Of a stretch of DNA of 47,877 nucleotides, positions 25,301-32,639 are shown piece by piece. The notes below the pieces were generated by a model that was not told the origin of the DNA, did no database searches, and saw only the letters and a list, made by a program, of their open reading frames with translations. The translations under genes and the position numbers were made by a program. Source of the stretch: Bacteroidales bacterium UBA3143 (GTDB lineage Bacteria > Bacteroidota > Bacteroidia > Bacteroidales > Dysgonomonadaceae); NCBI GenBank assembly GCA_002364735.1, contig DEZB01000039.1:1-47877 (forward strand), written 5' to 3'. Position 1 is the stretch's first letter. The number at the start of each line of letters is the position of its first letter.

Positions 25301-25845
25301 TAATTATTCCTTATATATTATACCTGGAACAAGATATAAGTATATCAAACCTAATAATTGGGAAATATATAGAAACAACAATTGATAGAAAGATAAATAC
25401 AATTAAAGAATTTATTTGCAACGCAATGAAACTTGAGAATTCATTACAAACTTATAAAAATAAAATTCAAGATAAACAGAACATAATTAATGAATTATAC
25501 GGCGGTGATTCTTTAAAGATAAAACTTTTCAAACAAAAATATTCAACTCCTAGAAATGGCAACTTTTTATATTCAAGACTATTCGTAGAATCATTTAAAA
25601 AGTTAGGAGGAGGTGATACTTATGATAAAATATTTCAGCAAAGATATAAACCAACAGAGACATTTTGGATTAAAGATAATGATATCGACGCTTTTCAGAA
25701 TACATTGAAATCTTCATTTGAGAATACTCTAATCACGATGGATGAAATAATTGAAAATCTTCAAAGTATTTCAGAAAATGTAGAGAATATGAAAAATGTA
25801 GAAATAAAAATTTTAGACCTTATAAAAGTTAATGATGATGAGTAA
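22357..25845 (+). CDS. Giant AAA+/ORC-like ATPase, cargo gene 4
   Basis: The 1162-residue protein has an N-terminal P-loop ATPase: Walker A GAFGIGKT (55-62), Walker B LLLIDEFE (191-198) and, near residue 305, a sensor-2-like SRSRPGQIKKLKDNL. This fits an ORC/Cdc6- or STAND-type AAA+ fold. The remaining ~800 residues are helical and acidic with no recognised domain, and end in probable coiled coils. The single early Walker A/B pair excludes an SMC protein. Large P-loop ATPases of this size also occur in BREX (BrxC/PglY), but no BREX partner is present here. It probably acts as a switch or sensor for the MoxR-VWA part. It starts 1 bp after gene 3 and overlaps gene 5 by 14 bp. Confidence 0.75.
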   Translation: MENNFSTDKQLVSSIRNTEWIDLSPGHKTLRTSIEEQINSACVLKIDTSPIMVKGAFGIGKTATLHYMFHYAWTKLGIPAFLLNLDDIIIEIRKLLAEDNLEKLPNKDVGKIIGNLLSEQIEILKTVDPDNIEAEQIYFPSFDQGSLTDYLSKFKKAKLHTNNNGGYKDEELPLFDLDIINDGINNQNRYLLLIDEFEAKYHDLDKLIARAEGGPLRDFFDDVFNISSTNYYCIIGNGPASGYELNQDLLVKEKSKSNAAEQRRLFVKQLQMPTVASLSKTFLKDYPKEYINFIWWLSRSRPGQIKKLKDNLQSLEQLKEHSFDAFIRENIVFKDPIDDTGEANVVFLKSEIFNDYQSPLQLHIKESLINLGPRKIEINDDNEKDLLLDGKLLFSVSKERIYYETLKDAIKKDLKKEEKYASIDAEKLSHYLDLILESISDVDKKICFGFLDKSNTDKALVETFLHPLWSILYDMITIYEDENDLSIKKLLDFLLIQNKIADKADDIEKTFKNVYELFDINQQREESIYIQLNLKTIREAIEQPIGSPNLPYKTDPLNSKISEIDTIKSIFIWSKNDREEIIIIPDYENEELLESYLKSLKEYFKENWSDKKNYFGNGELITNVVYLEENDKISEFKDWLCINDGIEELPYKLKRLDVKHIDSYQIHNSSRISDFISSLTKIATVGLYEKDIEEENLKEYLENNYIRIEKIINILLDTSWTESKQTRRTIEYYKDLLLIGDNSVLNQISLEAKKAYNLEIEKYVSDIEKIKEYSYSIKLSDKDHLETVYSSPSRRFISFSFAQNESLDVKLIEILNNIQGLKLYPEDDKVDLSLIGYNGFVKKHEKDLHRFLDDFHQADKLTKGIKKYLELFSEYSEDNNVTEINNLLNEENLLHKSYFNYIGISTYKNYFFDGLFINILSDNIEDSEDYKTTLVSELDKRKSILRELSTELLDISENLKELTNKKDDFIAVNDIDNFYTKVIIPYILYLEQDISISNLIIGKYIETTIDRKINTIKEFICNAMKLENSLQTYKNKIQDKQNIINELYGGDSLKIKLFKQKYSTPRNGNFLYSRLFVESFKKLGGGDTYDKIFQQRYKPTETFWIKDNDIDAFQNTLKSSFENTLITMDEIIENLQSISENVENMKNVEIKILDLIKVNDDE

Positions 25846-27412
25846 AATAAATTTTGGAGATATACAGGAAAATTACGAAACTGCTTTAACAGAAAAGGTG
25901 AGTAATAAACAAGATGTACTTTCTGCGATTATTGATAATGATTTAATTAATAAATTCATTTTTATCCAAAAAGATAAAGAGAAAATAAATTCAATTGAAG
26001 ATTTGTTTAAATATCAAAAAGACATTGAAATATTTTTTAATGAGGTTTATAAAACAATTACCGCTCCGGGTGTTCAGAAGTTTATAGATTGGTTGGATGA
26101 ATTAATTTTGAAAAATTTGGAAACAAAAACGCGTAAATATATCACTGATTTCTTAATCGAAGAGTACGCAACATATGATGATAATATTAAAAATATTATT
26201 GCCAATAAAGAAGTTTTAAAACCAAATAGTTCTTTATTTGAAAATATAAAGAAATCAGTAAAGGAAAATATTAATAAAAGAATAGTAAGCTCTTTCACCT
26301 CCAATGATAAAGTGAAGGAAGAATTCCCTGACTTTATTGAAGAACTCAACGATTTATTGGAAGAGCTTTCAAGTATAAAAGAATTAGACTTTGTAGATGT
26401 GAAAAATCTTTACACAAATAATATTGATGAAAAAGACAGTATTGATTGGATACCTGAAATAGACGTAAATACTGACTATTATTATAGTTTGATAAAACAA
26501 GTTGTTGAGAAAAAAGATTTTCTTACTACAAATCAAGATAATATTCAGCTTTCTACTATAGTTGTGAATGTGCAAAATTCAATAAAAGATATAAATGATT
26601 TTACACAAATGATTAAAACTATTGATGTTTCATCTACAAGTGAAGATGATATAAGAACATTTTATAATAAGTTTGAAAGTAGTTTTAAATTTAACAATAT
26701 TGACAATGTAACAGATTATTTACAACAATCAATTACTGACACTTGGGATAAAATAATTAGTGCATATAATACTTGTCAAGACTTTTATTCAAATAACTCA
26801 CAAGAAAAGATTTCTAAACTTGAAAGCAATAAAAATAAGTGGTCAAGTTTAGAATTTTCAAGTAAAATAGAACTATATGTTCTAACTCTTAAAAATATAA
26901 TTTCGGATAATCCAATAACATCAATAATTCTTAACGATATCTCTAAGATTAAAACAAATTATACTAAAGTTGAGAAAACAATTAATTCTTTAGAAGAAAA
27001 CAATCCAAAAGATGAAATTGTAAGTTTCTTTGAAAATATCATATCCGATTTTGAAAATAAAAAAATCGGAATTTTAAAAAAGCTTAAAACTGATGATTCC
27101 ATAATTGAAAAGATTGAAGGTGCTGTCGTAGAAATACAAAGCTTCATTGAAAATATTAATAATTCGGATAATTTGCTAAATGCCCTGAATGATGATTTTG
27201 TTGATGGAGTTTTAGTATCATACGATTATATTAAAAAAGAATTTACATCCGCAATAGAAAAATCTGATATAAAAGATGACTTGCAGTATTTAGATGAAAT
27301 CAGTAGTGAAGAATATGTGCTAAGCAAAACTGATTTAGAAGATAATATAGAAAGATTTAAAAACCTATTAGAGTATGACTTAATCAACATAAACCTTACA
27401 AAAAACATATAA
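25832..27412 (+). CDS. Helical scaffold-like protein, cargo gene 5
   Basis: The 526-residue product is not recognised. It is almost entirely helical in composition, rich in Asp, Glu, Lys, Asn and Ile, with long heptad-like stretches (for example NKWSSLEFSSKIELYVLTLK and KTDDSIIEKIEGAVVEIQSF). There are no signal peptide, membrane segments or catalytic motifs. It starts within the ATPase gene (three in-frame ATG codons in a row, overlap 14 bp) and ends one base before the MoxR start, so production is coupled to both. A bridging or adaptor role between the two ATPases is the simplest guess; this is inference. Confidence 0.6.
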   Translation: MMMSKINFGDIQENYETALTEKVSNKQDVLSAIIDNDLINKFIFIQKDKEKINSIEDLFKYQKDIEIFFNEVYKTITAPGVQKFIDWLDELILKNLETKTRKYITDFLIEEYATYDDNIKNIIANKEVLKPNSSLFENIKKSVKENINKRIVSSFTSNDKVKEEFPDFIEELNDLLEELSSIKELDFVDVKNLYTNNIDEKDSIDWIPEIDVNTDYYYSLIKQVVEKKDFLTTNQDNIQLSTIVVNVQNSIKDINDFTQMIKTIDVSSTSEDDIRTFYNKFESSFKFNNIDNVTDYLQQSITDTWDKIISAYNTCQDFYSNNSQEKISKLESNKNKWSSLEFSSKIELYVLTLKNIISDNPITSIILNDISKIKTNYTKVEKTINSLEENNPKDEIVSFFENIISDFENKKIGILKKLKTDDSIIEKIEGAVVEIQSFIENINNSDNLLNALNDDFVDGVLVSYDYIKKEFTSAIEKSDIKDDLQYLDEISSEEYVLSKTDLEDNIERFKNLLEYDLININLTKNI

Positions 27413-27413
27413 A

Positions 27414-29168
27414 ATGTCAGAAAAAGCACTTGAGATAATTGATCTTCTTGATGAGTTGAGAAATAATAATTTATATGTCCATAATGATGAGCTTACTGGA
27501 ATTAAATTTAAGAATGAATATTTAAAAGATAGGCCTGTATATCTAGTTGAAACTTTAGCAACTATTAATGCGTTGGTCAAAAAAGGTACAATGATGCTCT
27601 ATGGTGGTCACGGAGGAGGAAAAACTACTTTGTCTAAATATTTAGGACAGATTTTTCTTGGAAAAACAAGTGACGAAATTGAACAAGCAATTTTGAGAGG
27701 ACATCCACAACTTACAGAAGAGAAGATTTTAGGTTCGTTGAACCTAGAGCAGCTAATGGGGCATAAAGAGATTAGGAATGGAAACATTGAAGTTCAGTGG
27801 AATGATTTTGTGAAATCGCAATGGAAAATAATTGATGAAGTAAACAGACTAAGTCCTTATGCACAAAACATTTTACTTTCACTGCTAGCTGAAGGAGTTG
27901 TAAAATATCAGAACCAAAGTTACACTGTTGGTAATTTCACAGTGTTTGCAACAATGAATCCACCAGATGAAGGTAACTTTAAATTACCAATGCCTTTTAT
28001 GGATAGGTTTGCCATAGCACTACCGATTACAATGCCCGATTATTTAAGTATGCAAACTATTGGCAAAAAAGATAAGCTTAATAATAAATCAACTTTCGAT
28101 TTTAGATTACAAAATAATGATTTAGATTTAATTCAAGATTTAATTCAAGATTCAATTGAATATGAACCTGAAGCTGAAGAATTCATAAATAATATAATTG
28201 CAGACTACAGATTATGTTTCAGACTAACAAAAGAAGCTAGTGAAGGCCTAACTGTAGATAATGGTCTTTGCACTAATTCTGGAGAATGTCGACATTTTGT
28301 TGATAGTCAAATATGTCATAAAACTAGAAATCCATTAAGTGTACGTGTTAAGGAAGATTTGTATCGATATGGTCGAGCTTTTGCTTGGTTGCTGGGTTAT
28401 GAAAAGGTAACTTCTTCACATATTAAAATTATAGCTCCTTACTTAATTTGGCATAGATCAAATCTTAGCAAGAAGTTTCTTAAAGAAAATATTAAAACTA
28501 AATTTGAGGATAAAGTTTTTTCTATAAACTCTGAATTAGAAGGAACAAAAACAATTATAAATCAAATTCATTCTCGCTTTGAAAATAGGTATGATAATTT
28601 TATAAAGCCATTTAATGATGCTTTAAATTCGAAACTTTCTGCTAAAGATTTTACTGAGCTAATAAACAAATCAAAAGATGTTGAAGATGATCTGTTAATT
28701 GCAATGGAAATTCTTCCAGAACTACAGAAGCTTGAGGATTATTATAATGAAATGCTAGATTACCAAACTAAAATTAATAATACCGATGATATTTCTATAC
28801 TAAATAGACTTAGTTCAAAATTAAAAAGAGAATATAAAATTCGTAACCGTCAATTACTTGCAAACAAGATTGAAACTAAAATCCGAAGACTAAAGACAGA
28901 AAAGTATCCGCAAATAAAAATCGAGATAAAAAAGGAAGACTATGCTAAAATTCTAGATTCAGTTATTTTGAAATCATTATTTTCCACTGTCTATGGTGTT
29001 GAATTAAATTTCAATTTATCAATTGGTAAATTAATTACGTTATCAAAATCCTCAGATGAATTTATATTGGAAACTAAACCAACAAGATTAAAACTGTTAT
29101 GCTACTATCAAGGACCCGAAAACAGTATTAAAAAAGAACTTCTAAAAATTGGAGAAAAAACAGCTTAA
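27414..29168 (+). CDS. MoxR-family AAA+ ATPase, cargo gene 6
   Basis: The 584-residue protein is a MoxR-type AAA+ ATPase: Walker A GGHGGGKT (64-71), Walker B WKIIDEV (137-143), sensor 1 in FATMNPPDEG (178-187) and the arginine-finger motif DRF (197-199), with an SVRVKEDLYRYGRAFAWLLG helix bundle after it. MoxR proteins act as chaperone-like remodelers, usually with a VWA partner. Here the VWA gene follows with a 20-bp overlap. An unusual insert at about 284-302 carries Cys286, Cys292, His294, Cys301 and His302, a possible metal site before the sensor-2 region. The C-terminal ~240 residues are a charged coiled-coil region absent from short MoxR proteins. Confidence 0.88.
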   Translation: MSEKALEIIDLLDELRNNNLYVHNDELTGIKFKNEYLKDRPVYLVETLATINALVKKGTMMLYGGHGGGKTTLSKYLGQIFLGKTSDEIEQAILRGHPQLTEEKILGSLNLEQLMGHKEIRNGNIEVQWNDFVKSQWKIIDEVNRLSPYAQNILLSLLAEGVVKYQNQSYTVGNFTVFATMNPPDEGNFKLPMPFMDRFAIALPITMPDYLSMQTIGKKDKLNNKSTFDFRLQNNDLDLIQDLIQDSIEYEPEAEEFINNIIADYRLCFRLTKEASEGLTVDNGLCTNSGECRHFVDSQICHKTRNPLSVRVKEDLYRYGRAFAWLLGYEKVTSSHIKIIAPYLIWHRSNLSKKFLKENIKTKFEDKVFSINSELEGTKTIINQIHSRFENRYDNFIKPFNDALNSKLSAKDFTELINKSKDVEDDLLIAMEILPELQKLEDYYNEMLDYQTKINNTDDISILNRLSSKLKREYKIRNRQLLANKIETKIRRLKTEKYPQIKIEIKKEDYAKILDSVILKSLFSTVYGVELNFNLSIGKLITLSKSSDEFILETKPTRLKLLCYYQGPENSIKKELLKIGEKTA

Positions 29169-30867
29169 ATATCAGAAAATTGCAGAAGAAGCAATATTAG
29201 AAGTATTTCAAAAAGATTATTTTGGATTACTCGCACTTCCAATGCCTAAAGTGAAGTTTTTGACTAAAGATGAAGACAATTACAGAAGTGGAGCCTATTA
29301 TATAAGTGTAGGAAATAATTGGCAAATACATTTGAACTTTGGAGAACTTCCAACGAGAGCTAAAGAATTTAAAGAAGAAGTAAAGGTTCTTACTCGACAC
29401 GAAGTTGAGCATTATCAAACTTGCCCTTATGACGTAATAGGTCAGTTTAGAATGATAAAGCAAATATTGGATGTGAATAGAACTCATAAAAATGCTTTAT
29501 CTATAAATTCTATTTCTCAATTTGCAGGCAGTATTGCCAATCAAATTGCTGATGTGATAATTGATACAAAGAACTTTATTAAACATCCAAAAGAAACGCT
29601 GAAAAGTGAAATAAACTGGATTAAAAAAGGAAGTTATGGCTCTTTTCAAAATCTTGATCGAAATGCAAAATTAATGTTTTTGTTGAAGGAAGCATTATGG
29701 AAAGAAAACTTAGAGCTTAATGAACCTGATGATGACCTACTAGATAAGATACAGAAATTAGCAAAAGAGTTTGAAGAAAATGGTATTACTGATTCAAAGT
29801 CTTTTTTGAAAAAAACGAAGAAATATAGTATCCTATTTTTAGACTTAATTGAATTAGATAAGAACGACTCTCAACAAAAATCTAAAAGTTCTCAAACTCA
29901 AGAAAAAGGTTTGTCAGGTGAAAATGAAAATTATGAAAATTCTCAGTTGCAAACGACAAGTAATTCTATCCCAAGTAAGGGTGATTCAAAGGATGATGAC
30001 CAACTAATTTTTCAAGACCCAGATAAAATTAAAAGTGCAATAAATCAATTGGCACAGGAGACTTCAATAGAAGAATTCGAATTAATACTTGATATTTCTG
30101 GAATTAAGCTCAAAGATAAGAAAGAGAAAAAGAAAATTTGGTTTGAGCAAAATAATGTAGATAAAATACCAATTGTTTCTAAAAGATCTAAAGGCTCAAA
30201 GAATGATATGTCATATCCATCAACCTGGAAAATAGGCGATCCAATTGAAGATTTAGATATACTGTTATCATTACAAGTTTCTCCTAAGTTATTGCCCGGT
30301 ATTACCACAAAAAAATGGGAACAGCAGTTTTCTCCTGAGCCTTTGAACGAAAAATATAATTCAGATTTACTTTTAGTTGTAGATACTTCAGGAAGCATGG
30401 GCAAAGAAAATGTAGCCGGTTCAAGAATTCACGAAGCATATCTTGCTTGTTTTGGTTTTATCAAATTCTTTGAAGAAAAAAGAGGGAAAATTGCACTAGT
30501 TAACTTCTCTTCAAGTCCAATAGTTTGTGATTGGACAGAAGATTATGATAAAATAAAAGATACGCTTCTTATAAATCAAGGCAGTTCAACAAATTTCCCC
30601 AAAGATACTCTTGAAAGATTAACTCAACGTAAAAAAGAGGGTTCTGTAATTGTTATTATTACTGACGGTGATATTCAGAATTGGCACATAACACTGACTC
30701 TACTAACAGAATTATGCTATCTTGATAATGATGTATTCTTATTCCTTATGGATAATAAAAATTCGGTGAAAAAATATTCTGATCTAAGGAATGCTGGTGG
30801 AGTTGTTGAATTTGCATCAACAGTAAATGATATTAGAAATATAGTATTTAATCAAATAGAGTGTTAA
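29149..30867 (+). CDS. Metallopeptidase-like plus VWA domain protein, cargo gene 7
   Basis: The 572-residue protein joins two recognisable parts. Near the N-terminus is an HExxH zinc motif, HEVEH (84-88), and later NQIADVIID (131-139), the third-ligand-like segment of DUF2201/COG3864 putative metallopeptidases. The linker (about 240-300) is Ser/Gln/Asp-rich. The C-terminal VWA domain has an intact MIDAS start DTSGS (412-416) and ITDGD. VWA proteins with MIDAS pair with MoxR ATPases as substrate adaptors. The start is a TTG at 29149 within the end of the MoxR gene; no ATG precedes the zinc motif, and an in-frame stop lies at 29143. The last gene of the operon, it may be the effector. Confidence 0.85.
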   Translation: MEKKQLKYQKIAEEAILEVFQKDYFGLLALPMPKVKFLTKDEDNYRSGAYYISVGNNWQIHLNFGELPTRAKEFKEEVKVLTRHEVEHYQTCPYDVIGQFRMIKQILDVNRTHKNALSINSISQFAGSIANQIADVIIDTKNFIKHPKETLKSEINWIKKGSYGSFQNLDRNAKLMFLLKEALWKENLELNEPDDDLLDKIQKLAKEFEENGITDSKSFLKKTKKYSILFLDLIELDKNDSQQKSKSSQTQEKGLSGENENYENSQLQTTSNSIPSKGDSKDDDQLIFQDPDKIKSAINQLAQETSIEEFELILDISGIKLKDKKEKKKIWFEQNNVDKIPIVSKRSKGSKNDMSYPSTWKIGDPIEDLDILLSLQVSPKLLPGITTKKWEQQFSPEPLNEKYNSDLLLVVDTSGSMGKENVAGSRIHEAYLACFGFIKFFEEKRGKIALVNFSSSPIVCDWTEDYDKIKDTLLINQGSSTNFPKDTLERLTQRKKEGSVIVIITDGDIQNWHITLTLLTELCYLDNDVFLFLMDNKNSVKKYSDLRNAGGVVEFASTVNDIRNIVFNQIEC

Positions 30868-31080
30868 TATCTTGTTAATCACCTAAAAAGCAACACCCAA
30901 CCTCACAATCTAAGGCTTAAATTGAGAGCAACACTTATAAACAGGTGGCTTCAGCGTTAATTAAAGCACTGATATATATATAACCCTGAAAATATTTTAT
31001 TTGTTATCTAAAACAATTAATGCTCTAATTTTATAAAAAGGAGTTATTATAATGCTATTTTATGATGCTATTTGTTGCTT

Positions 31081-31098
31081 CTTTGTTGCGCAACAAAG
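31081..31098. repeat. 18-bp perfect palindrome near attR
   Basis: CTTTGTTGC followed by GCAACAAAG forms a loop-free palindrome 40 bp inside the right end. It could be a binding site for the integrase, Xis or another element protein. Confidence 0.5.
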
Positions 31099-31101
31099 GA
31101 A

Positions 31102-31133
31102 AACCCCTGACTATCAGACGATAATCAGGGGTT
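31102..31133 (-). terminator. Element-borne terminator for tRNA-Leu
   Basis: AACCCCTGA (31102-31110) pairs with TCAGGGGTT (31125-31133), with further pairing TATC/GATA towards the loop. It resembles the displaced hairpin at 12129-12164. Since the tRNA is transcribed leftwards it would use this hairpin, which lies within the element, just past the tRNA end. Confidence 0.7.
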
Positions 31134-31137
31134 TATA

Positions 31138-31145
31138 GTACCCGG
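31138..31145. other. attR: right direct-repeat core, in tRNA-Leu 3' end
   Basis: GTACCCGG matches 12169-12176 exactly. The copy forms the last bases of the acceptor stem and discriminator of tRNA-Leu(CAA), so the tRNA stays intact after insertion. Confidence 0.82.
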
Positions 31146-31222
31146 TGCCGGAATTGAACCGGCAAGGAAATTAATCCACTGGTTTTTGAGACCAGCGCGT
31201 CTACCAATTCCGCCAACCGGGC
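31139..31222 (-). tRNA. tRNA-Leu(CAA)
   Basis: Read on the minus strand, the 84-nt gene folds into a cloverleaf. The acceptor stem GCCCGGT pairs with ACCGGGT (one G-U pair), the discriminator is A, the D-loop contains GGTAGACGC, and the anticodon stem CTGGT/ACCAG holds the loop CTCAAAA with anticodon CAA. A long variable arm follows, as expected for leucine tRNA, and the T arm is GCCGG-TTCAATT-CCGGC. It reads UUG codons. Its 3' end is the target of the mobile element and is reconstituted by the right attachment site. Confidence 0.95.
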
Positions 31223-31378
31223 GTTTTTTTCAAGTAGACTTATTTTATGAGTGCAAAAGTACACATATTTTTCGTATTGCAAAACACTTGAACACTTCTT
31301 TATGATATTATTTTTAAATAAATCTGTTTCAATGGAATTTTTGAACAACTGTATTTGATTTAACGTTGTAATTAGACG

Positions 31379-31386
31379 TATCTTTG
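31379..31386 (+). promoter_or_regulatory. Promoter -7 box for mannose-1-phosphate guanylyltransferase
   Basis: TATCTTTG matches TAnnTTTG exactly. A TTTG lies at 31354-31357, a 21-bp gap, giving a full Bacteroidota-type promoter about 58 bp before the ATG at 31445. Confidence 0.65.
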
Positions 31387-31444
31387 TACATATAAGTACG
31401 ACACAAATCTAATGTTTTCTCAAGATTAAAAATGATTTATATAT

Positions 31445-32524
31445 ATGAATAACAATAACTACTGCATAATCATGAGCGGTGGCATTGGGAATAGGTTTTG
31501 GCCCTACAGCAATGGACGAACACCTAAACAATTTCTCGATTTCTTCGGAACTGGCCGTTCTCTCCTACAAACAACTTTTGATAGATTTAGTAAAATAATA
31601 CCGCGCGAAAATATTTTCGTTGTAACAAATGATGGATATGCAGAGATAACAAAAAAACAATTACCTGAATTATCTGATGACCAGATATTGTTGGAACCCC
31701 TGAGACGAAATACAGCTCCATGCATCGCTTATGCAAGCTATCGCATACAAGCAATTAATCCTGAGGCAAACATTATTGTTGCTCCATCAGACCATTTAAT
31801 ATTGAAGAGCGATCAATTTATTGCAGACATAAAAAAAGGATTGGAATTTGTAGACAAGCACGATGTGCTGCTTACACTCGGTGTGAGACCAACCCGCCCC
31901 GAAACCGACTATGGATACATACAAGTATGTGTAGATAAAATGGAGGGAATACATAAAGTAAAGACTTTTACTGAAAAGCCAAATAAAGAATTGGCACAAG
32001 CTTTTCTTGACAGTGGCGAGTTTGTTTGGAACTCAGGAATTTTTATTTGGAGTCTCAAATCAATAATGAATGCATTCAAAGCATATATGCCCGACATAGT
32101 AAACAAGTTTGACGAAGGGTTGCACTTATTTAATACCGACAAAGAAAAAAAGTTTATTGATGTAAGTTTCCCTTTTTGCTCGAATATATCCATCGACTAT
32201 GGAATACTGGAAAAAGCAGACAATGTGTACGTAATCATATCATCGTTTGGATGGTCTGATTTAGATTCTTGGACTTCACTGCATGATGCTTCCGAAAGAG
32301 ATGAAAACAACAATGTAAATCTGCAGGGAGACATTATATACATAGAGAGTTCGAACAATGTTGTGGCAACAACCACAAAAAAGTTGGTGTTAGTGCAAGG
32401 TTTAGACGACTATATAATAGCCGAATCTGACAACACGCTATTGATTTGCAAAAAAGAAGATGAGCACCGAATAAAACATTTTATGACCGATGTACGGTTT
32501 AAGTATGGAGACGAATATTATTAA
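31445..32524 (+). CDS. Mannose-1-phosphate guanylyltransferase
   Basis: The 359-residue enzyme transfers GMP from GTP to mannose-1-phosphate, giving GDP-mannose for polysaccharide and glycan synthesis. It begins with the nucleotidyltransferase signature IMSGGIGNRFWPYSNGRTPK. It continues with NIIVAPSDHLI (substrate and metal region), the FTEKPNKELA motif and FVWNSGIFIWS, all diagnostic of the GDP-mannose pyrophosphorylase family. A C-terminal beta section (NNVVATTTKKLVLVQGLDDY) follows. The length is that of the short form without a phosphomannose isomerase domain. It lies just right of tRNA-Leu, in the opposite direction, with its own promoter. Confidence 0.93.
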   Translation: MNNNNYCIIMSGGIGNRFWPYSNGRTPKQFLDFFGTGRSLLQTTFDRFSKIIPRENIFVVTNDGYAEITKKQLPELSDDQILLEPLRRNTAPCIAYASYRIQAINPEANIIVAPSDHLILKSDQFIADIKKGLEFVDKHDVLLTLGVRPTRPETDYGYIQVCVDKMEGIHKVKTFTEKPNKELAQAFLDSGEFVWNSGIFIWSLKSIMNAFKAYMPDIVNKFDEGLHLFNTDKEKKFIDVSFPFCSNISIDYGILEKADNVYVIISSFGWSDLDSWTSLHDASERDENNNVNLQGDIIYIESSNNVVATTTKKLVLVQGLDDYIIAESDNTLLICKKEDEHRIKHFMTDVRFKYGDEYY

Positions 32525-32553
32525 AAAGAACTATTAGAAAGCACACATACCAA

Positions 32554-32594
32554 AATAAACCCGCACATACAATTTTTGTATATGCGGGTTTATT
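32554..32594. terminator. Bidirectional terminator between converging genes
   Basis: AATAAACCCGC (32554-32564) pairs with GCGGGTTTATT (32584-32594), with further pairing ATACAA/TTGTAT inside. T-rich ends lie on both sides. It lies between the guanylyltransferase and DUF349 genes. Confidence 0.8.
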
Positions 32595-32639
32595 ATTTAT
32601 TAGCTAAGTCTGATCGACTATATCTACTGTTTTGAGCAA

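Larger units (their letters stand above)
12169..31145. mobile_element. Integrative mobilizable element (~19 kb) in tRNA-Leu(CAA)
   Basis: The element is bounded by the GTACCCGG direct repeats, the right one being the tRNA-Leu 3' end. It carries an integrase next to the left end, an excisionase-like HTH gene, a helicase/primase pair with iterons, a MobC-like protein, a relaxase and accessory genes. No VirB/Tra transfer apparatus is present, so it would need a helper conjugative element. The gene order (int, primase, mob) recalls Bacteroides NBU elements, of which NBU1 is known to use a leucine tRNA gene. The right half, 20030-30867, is a single seven-gene cargo operon. The element is markedly AT-rich compared with the flanking core genes. 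Confidence 0.88.

Noticed and set aside
22357..27412. Wadjet/SMC-type pair (large ATPase plus helical protein)
   Set aside because: The ATPase has Walker A and Walker B both within the first 200 residues, unlike SMC proteins, which place the Walker B and signature motif at the C-terminal end.
20030..30867. BREX system
   Set aside because: A BrxC-sized ATPase is present, but there is no PglZ phosphatase, PglX methylase, BrxA or BrxL-like gene.
31052..31138. 28-codon frame across the right-end palindrome and terminator
   Set aside because: It is built entirely of palindrome and terminator sequence and has no sign of being translated.
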